In this document: one piece after another, positions 9,251-16,630 of the stretch | Numbering within the stretch: the stretch's first letter is position 1 | How the letters are laid out: each line of letters opens with the position of its first letter | Assembly: GCF_020873895.1 (NCBI RefSeq) | Contig: NZ_JAHWGT010000001.1 | Location: 1 to 64,000 of the forward strand | Length of the DNA stretch: 64,000 nt | Direction of reading: 5' to 3' | DNA from: Streptomyces sp. DH12 | GTDB taxonomy: Bacteria; Actinomycetota; Actinomycetes; Streptomycetales; Streptomycetaceae | Program-made: the position numbers and the translations under genes | Notes under the pieces: model-generated | Told to the model about the DNA's origin: nothing | Databases searched by the model: none | Seen by the model: only the letters and a program-made list of their open reading frames with translations

Positions 9251-9826
9251 ATGACCGACAACACCAGCCCCGCCGCCACCCCCGGTGACGGGACGCCCGG
9301 CGTCATCGTCGTCTCCGGCATCTCGGCCGCGGGCAAGTCCACCGTCGCCCAGGCCCTCGCCGAGCGGCTGCCGCGCTCGGCGCACGTGCGCGGCGACACG
9401 TTCCGCCGGATGATCGTCAACGGCCAGGCGCACATGACGGCCGAGGCCCCGCCGGAGGCGGTCGCCCAGCTGCGGCTGCGCCACCGGCTGGCCGCCGCGT
9501 CCGCCGACGCCTACGTCGAGGCCGGCTTCACCGCCGTGCTCCAGGACATCCTGCTCGGTGAGCACCTGGTGGAGATCACCCGGATGGTCAGGAGCCGTCC
9601 GCTGGCCGTCGTCGTGCTGGCGCCCGACCCGGAGGTCGTGGCCCGGCGCGAGGAGCAGCGCTCCAAGACCGGCTACGGTCCGGACTGGCAGCCGCGGGAC
9701 CTCGACAGGATCCTGCGGGACGACACGCCCCGGATCGGGCTGTGGCTCGACACCTCCCGCCAGACCGTCGACGAGACCGTCGACGAGATCCTGAAGCGGG
9801 CCTGGTCCGAGGGCGCCGTCTCCTGA
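9251..9826 (+). CDS. Small P-loop kinase (chloramphenicol-phosphotransferase-like), copy 1
   Basis: The protein has 191 aa. Walker A is GISAAGKST near residue 25, with a later basic lid region (VARREEQRSKTGYG). It is clearly related to the kinase at 25305-25862: both share RGD/EGD-F/VLRRM, a LLGE(H/Y)L segment and RIGLWLDT near the end. Relatives phosphorylate small-molecule hydroxyls, sometimes for antibiotic self-protection. In this cluster it could protect the product or activate a sugar intermediate; the sequence does not decide between these. Confidence 0.75.
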   Translation: MTDNTSPAATPGDGTPGVIVVSGISAAGKSTVAQALAERLPRSAHVRGDTFRRMIVNGQAHMTAEAPPEAVAQLRLRHRLAAASADAYVEAGFTAVLQDILLGEHLVEITRMVRSRPLAVVVLAPDPEVVARREEQRSKTGYGPDWQPRDLDRILRDDTPRIGLWLDTSRQTVDETVDEILKRAWSEGAVS

Positions 9827-9951
9827 CCCGCCGCGGGCCGGACCGGCGGCGCGCGGGGGCACTTCGCACCCGCCCGCCCCGGCCCGGCCCCTCCACCCGC
9901 ACGGGGCCGGCACCGCGCCGGCCCCGGCACCACGCCAAGGAAGGACACGCG

Positions 9952-10899
9952 TTGCGCACGCTGAGGATCGGTCCGGACGGCGTCCCGGTGGGAGCCGTCG
10001 GTCTGGGCTGCATGGGCATGTCCTACGCCTACGACCCCGCCGGCCGCGACGACGACACCTCCGTCACCGTGCTGCACCGGGCGCTCGACCTGGGCGCCGA
10101 CCTGCTGGACACCGCCGACGTCTACGGCCCCCACACCAACGAGGAACTGGTCGGCCGCGCCCTCGCCGGCCGCCGGGAGCGCGCCGTCCTCGCCACCAAG
10201 GTCGGCTTCGTGGCGGGTCCGACCCGCCTGCGGCGCGACGGCAGCCCCGCGCACGTCCGCGCCGCGATCGACGCCAGCCTCCGCCGCCTGCGCACCGACC
10301 ACGTCGACCTGTACCAGCTGCACCGGGTCGACCCGCAGGTGCCGCTGGAGGAGACCTGGGGCGCCATGGCGGAGGTCGTCAAGGCCGGCAAGGCCCGGAT
10401 GCTGGGCCTGTCCGACGTGACGGTCGACCAGGTCCGCACCGCCCAGGCCGTGCACCCGGTGGCCACCGTCCAGGCGGAGCTGTCCCTGTGGACCCGGGAG
10501 GCGACGGACGCCCTCCTGCCGTACACCGCCCGCGAGGGCATCGCGCTCGTCGCCTACTCCCCGCTCGGCCGCGGCTTCCTCACCGGCCGCTTCACCTCCG
10601 TGCGGGACCTCCCCGAGGACGACTACCGGCGCGGCAACCCCCGTTTCCAGCAGGAGGCCCTCGACGCCAACCTCCGCCTCCTCGACGCGGTGCGCGCCGT
10701 CGCCGGCCGGCACGGCGCGACGCCCGCGCAGACCGCGCTGGCCTGGGTGCTCTCGCGGGGCCCGCACGTCGTGGCGATACCCGGCACGAAGACCGTCCGC
10801 TACCTGGAGGAGAACGTCGCCGCCGCGGATCTGCGCCTCGACGCCGACGACCTCGCCCTGCTGGACGCCCTGCCGCCCGCCGTCGGGGCGCGCCAGTGA
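9952..10899 (+). CDS. Aldo/keto reductase
   Basis: The protein has 315 aa, close to the family length. LDTADVYGPHTNEELVG carries the catalytic Asp and Tyr. The catalytic Lys is in ATKVGF and the His in LYQLHRVDP. An NADPH-binding end follows (AIPGTKTVRYLEENVAA). It starts at TTG after an AAGGAAGGA ribosome site. It probably reduces a carbonyl of a sugar or aryl ketone in the pathway, which is inference from the family and location. Confidence 0.85.
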   Translation: MRTLRIGPDGVPVGAVGLGCMGMSYAYDPAGRDDDTSVTVLHRALDLGADLLDTADVYGPHTNEELVGRALAGRRERAVLATKVGFVAGPTRLRRDGSPAHVRAAIDASLRRLRTDHVDLYQLHRVDPQVPLEETWGAMAEVVKAGKARMLGLSDVTVDQVRTAQAVHPVATVQAELSLWTREATDALLPYTAREGIALVAYSPLGRGFLTGRFTSVRDLPEDDYRRGNPRFQQEALDANLRLLDAVRAVAGRHGATPAQTALAWVLSRGPHVVAIPGTKTVRYLEENVAAADLRLDADDLALLDALPPAVGARQ

Positions 10900-11100
10900 G
10901 ACCGGGCCCGCCGCCTCCGGCTGCACGGCACCGGGTCCCGCCCGGCCGGTGCCGCCGGGCTCGCGGCGACGCCCCGCGGCCCGGACCCCCGGGCCGCCGG
11001 CGCCCCGGGCCGGACAGGCCCTGAGCCGTCCGCCGACCGGCCCGGCCCCCGCCACGGCCGCGCGCGGACACCGAACCACCCGCACGAAAGGACCCACCCG

Positions 11101-12912
11101 TTGTCCGCAACCGACCGGTCGACCCTGCGCCGGGGCCTGGGCGTCCTCGCCGTCGCCGTACGCGAGGAACCCTGGATCTTCGGCGCGGCCCTGCTCGCCA
11201 GCGCCCTGTACGGCGTGGCGCCGGTCGCCACGTCCTGGACGCTGGGCCGCATCACCGAGGACGTGGTCCTGCCCGCCTTCGCCGAGGGCCGCACCACCGC
11301 CGGCGCGCTCGTCGGCGCCGGCCTGGCCGTGTTCGCCGTGGCCATGCTGCGGGTGGTCGGCGTCATCGGGCGCCGCGTCGGGGCGGGCATCATGCAGTTC
11401 CGGCTCCAGGCGACGTACCGCCGCAAGGTGGCCCACCGCTACCTGCGGCTGCCGCTCGCCTGGCACCAGCGCCACCCGGCGGGACAGCTGCTGTCCAACG
11501 TCAACGCCGACGTCGAGGCGGCGTGGGCGCCGATCGTGCCGCTCCCCACCGCCATCGGCGTCGTCGTCATGCTCGCCGCGGCCATCGTGTCGATGTTCGC
11601 CGTCGACCCGGTGCTCGCCGCCGTGGCGCTGCTGGTGTTCCCCGCCATCGGGCTGCTCAACGTCTTCTACCAGCGCCGGCTGACCCCCCTCGCCGCGCAC
11701 GCCCAGGGGCTGCGGGCCGAGACCAGCGACATCGCGCACGAGAGCTTCGACGGCGCGCTGGTCGTCAAGACCCTCGGCCTGGAGGAGCACGAGACGGCCC
11801 GGATGGCCGCCGTCGCCGCCCGACTGCGCGACGCGAACGTCGCGGTCGGCCGTACCCGCGGCCGCTTCGACCCGATGCTCGACGCCCTGCCCAACCTCGG
11901 GATCCTCAGCGTCCTCGCCGTGGGCACCGCCCGGCTCTCCGCGGGCGCCCTCACCGTCGGCGAACTCGTCCAGGTCTCCTACCTCTTCACCATGATCGCC
12001 TTCCCGGTGCGGGCCTTCGGCTGGGTCCTCGCCGAACTGCCGCGCAGCTCCGTCGGCTGGGCCCGCGTACGCCACGTCCTCGACGCCGAGGGCGACCTGC
12101 CCACCGGCGAACTGCGCCTGTCCGACGCCGGGCCGATCAGCCTCGACACCCGCGGCGTCAGCTACGCCTACGACGGCGGCACCGTCCTGCACGACGTCAC
12201 CCTCGCCGTCGGCCCGGGCCGGACGGTGGCGGTCGTCGGACCCACCGGCTCGGGCAAGTCCACCCTCGCCACGCTCATGGTGCGGCTCGTCGACCCGGTC
12301 AGCGGCGACGTGCTCATGGACGGCCTCGACGCCCGCCGCATGCGCTCCGGCGAGGTGTCCTCGGCCGTGGCGTTCGTGCCGCAGGAGACCCTGCTGTTCG
12401 ACGACACGGTCCGCGGCAACGTCCTGCTGGGCCTCGAACTGCCCGACGAACGCGTCTGGGACGCCCTGGAGGCCGTCCAGGTCGCCGACGTCGTCCGCGC
12501 GCTCCCCGACGGTCTGGACACCCGCGTCGGCGAGCGCGGCGCGACCCTCTCCGGCGGCCAGCGGCAGCGGATCGCCCTGGCGCGGGCGCTCGTGCGGCGC
12601 CCCCGGCTGCTCGTCCTGGACGACGCCACGTCGAGCATCGACCCGGAGGTGGAGGGGCGCATCCTGCGGCGCCTGCGGGACGCGCGGGTGCCCTCCACGC
12701 TCGTCCTGGTCGCCTACCGGCAGGCCACCATCGCCCTCGCCGACCACGTCGTGTACGTCGAGCGCGGCCGGGTGGTGGACAGCGGCACGCCCGACGAACT
12801 GCGCGCCCGCTGCCCCGGCTACCGCGACCTGGTCACGGCGTACGAGCGCGAGGAACAGGGCCAGGAACAGACACAGGGCCAGGGCCGGCACACGGACGGG
12901 AGGACGGCGTGA
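11101..12912 (+). CDS. ABC exporter half-transporter 1 (fused membrane and ATPase domains)
   Basis: The protein has 603 aa. The N-terminal half has about six hydrophobic segments of an ABC exporter. The ATPase half has Walker A GPTGSGKST, signature LSGGQRQR and Walker B LLVLDDATS. In the last the usual catalytic Glu (LDEATS) is Asp, so this half is probably the degenerate site of a heterodimer. It starts at TTG after an AAAGGA site and overlaps the next gene by four bases (GTGA), so the two halves are almost surely co-translated. Export of the cluster product or of a precursor is inferred. Confidence 0.9.
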   Translation: MSATDRSTLRRGLGVLAVAVREEPWIFGAALLASALYGVAPVATSWTLGRITEDVVLPAFAEGRTTAGALVGAGLAVFAVAMLRVVGVIGRRVGAGIMQFRLQATYRRKVAHRYLRLPLAWHQRHPAGQLLSNVNADVEAAWAPIVPLPTAIGVVVMLAAAIVSMFAVDPVLAAVALLVFPAIGLLNVFYQRRLTPLAAHAQGLRAETSDIAHESFDGALVVKTLGLEEHETARMAAVAARLRDANVAVGRTRGRFDPMLDALPNLGILSVLAVGTARLSAGALTVGELVQVSYLFTMIAFPVRAFGWVLAELPRSSVGWARVRHVLDAEGDLPTGELRLSDAGPISLDTRGVSYAYDGGTVLHDVTLAVGPGRTVAVVGPTGSGKSTLATLMVRLVDPVSGDVLMDGLDARRMRSGEVSSAVAFVPQETLLFDDTVRGNVLLGLELPDERVWDALEAVQVADVVRALPDGLDTRVGERGATLSGGQRQRIALARALVRRPRLLVLDDATSSIDPEVEGRILRRLRDARVPSTLVLVAYRQATIALADHVVYVERGRVVDSGTPDELRARCPGYRDLVTAYEREEQGQEQTQGQGRHTDGRTA

Positions 12913-14714
12913 GCAGCCGCATCACGGGGGAGGGCCGGGGCGCGACGGCGACGCTCCGCAGGGCGCTGGAGGTGTCGCCCGGGCTGCGCGAGGGGCTGGC
13001 GGCGGTGGTCCTCCTCGCCCTGCTCGCCGCGGCCGGCCGGGTCGTCGTGCCCGTCGCCGTGCAGCTCACCCTCGACGAGGGCCTCCGGTCGGAGCACGGC
13101 CCGCGCACCGGCTTCGTGCTGACCACCGTCGGGGTGTGCGCGGTGGCGGTCCTGGCCACCGCCTGGGTGACGTACCGGATGAACCACCGCCTCTACCGCA
13201 GCGTCGAGGCCGGCCTCGCGACGCTGCGGGTCAAGGCGTTCCGGCGGGTGCACGACCTGTCGGCGCCCGCGCTGACCGGCGAGCGGCGCGGCGACCTCGT
13301 CGCCCGGGTGACCGCGGACGTCGACCAGTTCAGCACCTTCCTCCAGTACGGCGGCATGTTCCTGGTGAGCCTGTGCCAGCTGTTCGTCGGCAGCGTGGTG
13401 ATGTTCGTGTACTCCTGGCAGCTCGCGCTCATGGTGTGGCTGGTGTTCCTCCCGCTGGCGCTGGTGCTCCCGGCCCTGCAACGGCGCCTGTCCCAGGCGT
13501 ACGGCCGCGTCCGGGCCCGCGGCGGGGACATGCTCGCGGCGACCGGCGAGGCCGTCGTCGGCGCGGCCGTCATCCACGCCTACGACGCCGGCGACCTCAT
13601 CGGCCGGCGCATCGACACGGCGGTGGAGGAGCACCGGCGCGCCCAGAGCCGCGCCCAGCGGCTGGTGGCGGTCACCCTGTCCAGCGGCGAGGTCGCGGCG
13701 GCGCTCGCCATCGGCGGCGTGGTCAGCCTCGGTGTGCTCCTCGGCGTCGACGGGCACCTCACCGCCGGCGAGCTCGTGGCCTTCCTCTTCCTCGTCACCC
13801 TCTTCATCGGGCCCGCCCAGATGAGCACCGAGGTCCTGAACGAGCTGCAGAACGCCCTCGCGGGGTGGCGGCGCGCCCTGGCGGTGGTCGACGCCCCGAT
13901 CGACGTGCCGGACCCGGGACCGAGCGGCACCCCGATGCGGTCCGGCCCGGTCGAGGTGCGCTTCGAGGACGTCTCCTACGCCTACCCCGACGGCCCGCCC
14001 GTGCTGCGCGACGTCGACGTGCGCATCGCCCCGCGCAGCCGGGTCGCGGTGGTCGGCGAGACCGGCTCGGGCAAGTCGACCTTCGTCAAGCTGCTCATCC
14101 GGCTCGCCGACCCCACCTCCGGCCGGGTGTCGCTGGGCGGCGTGCCGCTGACCGGGATCCCCTTCGCGTCCCTGCGCGAACGGGTCGTCATGGTCCCGCA
14201 GGACGGTTTCCTCTTCGACACCACGGTCGGGGAGAACATCGCCTACGGCCGGCCCGGCGCCACCGGGGACGACGTGCTGCGGGCCCTCGGGGACCTCGGC
14301 CTGGACGGCTGGCTCGACGGGCTGCCCCGCGGCCTGGACACGCCCGTCGGCCAGCGCGGCGAGGCCCTGTCGGCGGGCGAGCGCCAACTCGTCGCGCTGG
14401 CGCGGGCCTATCTCGCCGACCCGGACCTGCTCGTGCTCGACGAGGCCACCTCGGCGGTCGACCCGGCCACCGAGCAGCGCCTCCAGCGGGCGCTGGAGAA
14501 CGCCACCCGCGGCCGTACCGCCGTCTCGGTCGCGCACCGGCTGTCGACCGCCGAGGCCGCCGACCGGGTCCTCGTCTTCGACCGGGGCCGTATCGTCCAG
14601 CAGGGCAGCCACGCCGAACTGGTCGCCCGGCCGGGGCGGTACGCCGAGCTCTACGCGGCGTGGATGTCGGCGACGGGGGCGACGGGGGCGGCCGGCCCGG
14701 CCGGGGCGCGCTGA
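12909..14714 (+). CDS. ABC exporter half-transporter 2
   Basis: The protein has 601 aa with the same layout as its partner. The ATPase part has Walker A GETGSGKST, a changed signature LSAGERQL in place of LSGGQ, and an intact Walker B with catalytic Glu (LLVLDEATSA). The partner has the reverse pattern (good signature, Asp for Glu), which fits an asymmetric heterodimer with one active and one degenerate site. The GTG at 12909 overlaps the previous stop codon. Confidence 0.9.
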   Translation: MSSRITGEGRGATATLRRALEVSPGLREGLAAVVLLALLAAAGRVVVPVAVQLTLDEGLRSEHGPRTGFVLTTVGVCAVAVLATAWVTYRMNHRLYRSVEAGLATLRVKAFRRVHDLSAPALTGERRGDLVARVTADVDQFSTFLQYGGMFLVSLCQLFVGSVVMFVYSWQLALMVWLVFLPLALVLPALQRRLSQAYGRVRARGGDMLAATGEAVVGAAVIHAYDAGDLIGRRIDTAVEEHRRAQSRAQRLVAVTLSSGEVAAALAIGGVVSLGVLLGVDGHLTAGELVAFLFLVTLFIGPAQMSTEVLNELQNALAGWRRALAVVDAPIDVPDPGPSGTPMRSGPVEVRFEDVSYAYPDGPPVLRDVDVRIAPRSRVAVVGETGSGKSTFVKLLIRLADPTSGRVSLGGVPLTGIPFASLRERVVMVPQDGFLFDTTVGENIAYGRPGATGDDVLRALGDLGLDGWLDGLPRGLDTPVGQRGEALSAGERQLVALARAYLADPDLLVLDEATSAVDPATEQRLQRALENATRGRTAVSVAHRLSTAEAADRVLVFDRGRIVQQGSHAELVARPGRYAELYAAWMSATGATGAAGPAGAR

Positions 14715-14718
14715 CCGG

Positions 14719-14744
14719 GGCGCGCGGGGGTGCGGCCGCGCGCC
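14719..14744. terminator. Bidirectional terminator between convergent transporter genes
   Basis: GGCGCGCGG and CCGCGCGCC form a 9-bp stem with an 8-base loop in the 43-bp gap between the ABC and POT genes. Confidence 0.5.
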
Positions 14745-14757
14745 GGGTGGCGGGTGG

Positions 14758-16263
14758 TCAGGTCACGCCGCGCATCAGGCGGCGCAGGCGCTTGCGGGCC
14801 AGGGCCACCGCCGCCGCGCAGACCAGCGCGGCCGCGCCCAGCACGGCGAAGTACGTACCGGGCGACCAGATGACGGTGAGCCGCACCACCTGGGAGCTGA
14901 GGGCGCTGCCCAGCGCCACCGACAGGAACCACAGGCTCATGATCTGGTGGGCGAACCGGGACGGCGCGAGCCGGGTGGTGACGCTCAGTCCGGTCGGGCT
15001 GAGACACATCTCGGCCATGATCTGCACGAGGAACGCGACGATCAGCCAGAGCGGCGTGACGCGGCCGTCCGCCGCCGACCAGCCGGCCCCCGCCATGATC
15101 AGCGTGGCCAGCCCGAGCCCGAGCAGGCCCAGCGCGAACTTGGCCGCGGTGCTCGGCTGCCGCTCGCCGAGCCGCAGCCACAGCGCGGCGAACGCGGTGG
15201 CCAGCACGATGCTGTAGAGCGGACCCAGCGACTGGAACCAGCTGGTGGGGAACTCCCAGCCGAACAGCGTGCGGTCCACGTGGTCGCGGGCGAACAGGCT
15301 GATCAGCGAACCCCCCTGCTCGGCGATCATCCAGAACACCGAGGCCGCCAGGAAGATCCACACGTAGGCGCCCAGCCGGCTGCGGTCCACCGCGTCCAGG
15401 CCGGCCGCGCGGAACATCACCGTGAAGTACACGACCGGGACGGCGATCGTCAGCAGGGTGACCGCCTGGATCGCGGCCTGCGTGGGCGACTGCCCCCACA
15501 GCACCGCGAGGGCGAACACCGCGGCGAGGAACCCCACCGCCCCGCCCCCGGCCAGCACGGCCCGCCGGACGTCGGCCGCGGGCAGGGCCCGCACGGGTTC
15601 GGCGAGGGAGCCGGGCAACCGGCCCCGGCCCCGTACGCACACCAGCAGCCCGACGAGCATGCCCACCGCGGCCGCGCCGAACCCGGCGTGCCAGTCGACG
15701 CGTTCCCCGAGGAAGCCGGTGACCAGCGGGGCGGCGAACGCGCCGAGGCTGATGCCCATGTAGAAGAGGGAGAACCCGGCGTCGCGCCGCGCCGACGACC
15801 CCGGCCCGTCCCGCCCGCCGCCGTCCTCCGCGTCGTACAGCCGGCCCACCATCGTGGAGATGCCGGGCTTGAGCAGCCCGGTGCCGACGGCGACCAGCAG
15901 CAGCCCGGGGTAGGCGGAGGCGGCGCCCGCCGGCACCGCCAGGACCGTGTGCCCGGCGGTGATGACGATCCCGCCCCGCACCACCGCCCGGTGCGAGCCC
16001 CACAGCCGGTCGGCGAGCCACCCCCCGGGCAGCGCCAGCAGGTTGACGAGCGCTCCGTACACGCCGAAGACGGCGGCCGCGACGTGCGGCGCCAGGCCGA
16101 GGCCGCCGTCCGACACGGGCGCGGCGAGGAAGAGGACGAGGATCGCCCGCATCCCGTAGAAGCTGAAGCGCTCCCACATCTCGACGCTCCACAGCGTCAG
16201 CAGCCCGCGCGGGTGGCGCCCGCCGGCCGCGCGGGCCGGCGCCGCTCCCTGCGTCTCCACCAT
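14758..16263 (-). CDS. POT-family proton-dependent transporter (MFS)
   Basis: The protein has 501 aa with about 12-14 hydrophobic segments. The family hallmark ERFSFYGMRAILVLF lies near the N-terminus, with GGWLADRLWGSHR in the first loop. Start ATG 16263 follows GGAGGGG. POT proteins move di- and tripeptides or peptide-like drugs with protons. Inside a biosynthetic cluster this could take up a peptide-like precursor or move the product; direction cannot be read from sequence. It is the last gene of the long leftward unit. Confidence 0.85.
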   Translation of the reverse strand: MVETQGAAPARAAGGRHPRGLLTLWSVEMWERFSFYGMRAILVLFLAAPVSDGGLGLAPHVAAAVFGVYGALVNLLALPGGWLADRLWGSHRAVVRGGIVITAGHTVLAVPAGAASAYPGLLLVAVGTGLLKPGISTMVGRLYDAEDGGGRDGPGSSARRDAGFSLFYMGISLGAFAAPLVTGFLGERVDWHAGFGAAAVGMLVGLLVCVRGRGRLPGSLAEPVRALPAADVRRAVLAGGGAVGFLAAVFALAVLWGQSPTQAAIQAVTLLTIAVPVVYFTVMFRAAGLDAVDRSRLGAYVWIFLAASVFWMIAEQGGSLISLFARDHVDRTLFGWEFPTSWFQSLGPLYSIVLATAFAALWLRLGERQPSTAAKFALGLLGLGLATLIMAGAGWSAADGRVTPLWLIVAFLVQIMAEMCLSPTGLSVTTRLAPSRFAHQIMSLWFLSVALGSALSSQVVRLTVIWSPGTYFAVLGAAALVCAAAVALARKRLRRLMRGVT

Positions 16264-16304
16264 GTGCCCCTCCCTCCCCGGTGGTCGTCGAAGCCCGTCG
16301 CGGG

Positions 16305-16505
16305 TCAGGCGTCCAGCGCGCCCGAGACGGACGCGGCGGCCAGGGACTCGTCCACGATCAGCACCGGGATGCCGTCGACCACGGGATAGGCCCGCCCGCA
16401 GCCGGTCCCGCGGCAGGTGAGGGCCGTCTCCCGGGCGTCCGCGCGGAGCGGGGCGGTGCACACGGGGCAGGCGAGGATGTCCATCAGTCGGCTGTCGACG
16501 GGCAC
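16305..16505 (-). CDS. Trm112-like small zinc-ribbon protein
   Basis: The protein has 66 aa with four cysteines arranged CPVC (residues 13, 16) and C-x4-C (31, 36), then YPVVDGIPVLIVDE, the hallmark of the Trm112/UPF0434 family. The GTG start follows GGAGGAG. Trm112 relatives act as partners that stabilise methyltransferases in other systems. Four methyltransferases are encoded in or beside this cluster, so a partner role is possible but unproven. Confidence 0.8.
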   Translation of the reverse strand: MPVDSRLMDILACPVCTAPLRADARETALTCRGTGCGRAYPVVDGIPVLIVDESLAAASVSGALDA

Positions 16506-16553
16506 GGTGTTCTCCTCCAACGGTGTGACGGAACAGGTCGGTTCGGCCGGTTC

Positions 16554-16579
16554 GGCCAGGTCGGTCGGCCAGGTCGGTC
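16554..16579. repeat. 13-bp tandem duplication in the gap before the zinc-ribbon gene
   Basis: GGCCAGGTCGGTC is repeated exactly twice in tandem within a longer stretch of degenerate GGTCGG units between the PabAB gene and the small zinc protein. It is probably slippage-derived. Confidence 0.6.
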
Positions 16580-16630
16580 GGGGTCGGTGCGGTCGGGGTG
16601 GGCGCTCGGCCGTCGGTCCGGTCGGGGCGC

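Noticed and set aside
16506-16630. GGTCGG-rich stretch as a CRISPR or iteron array
   Set aside because: Units are short and irregular, with no spacers; simple slippage explains it.
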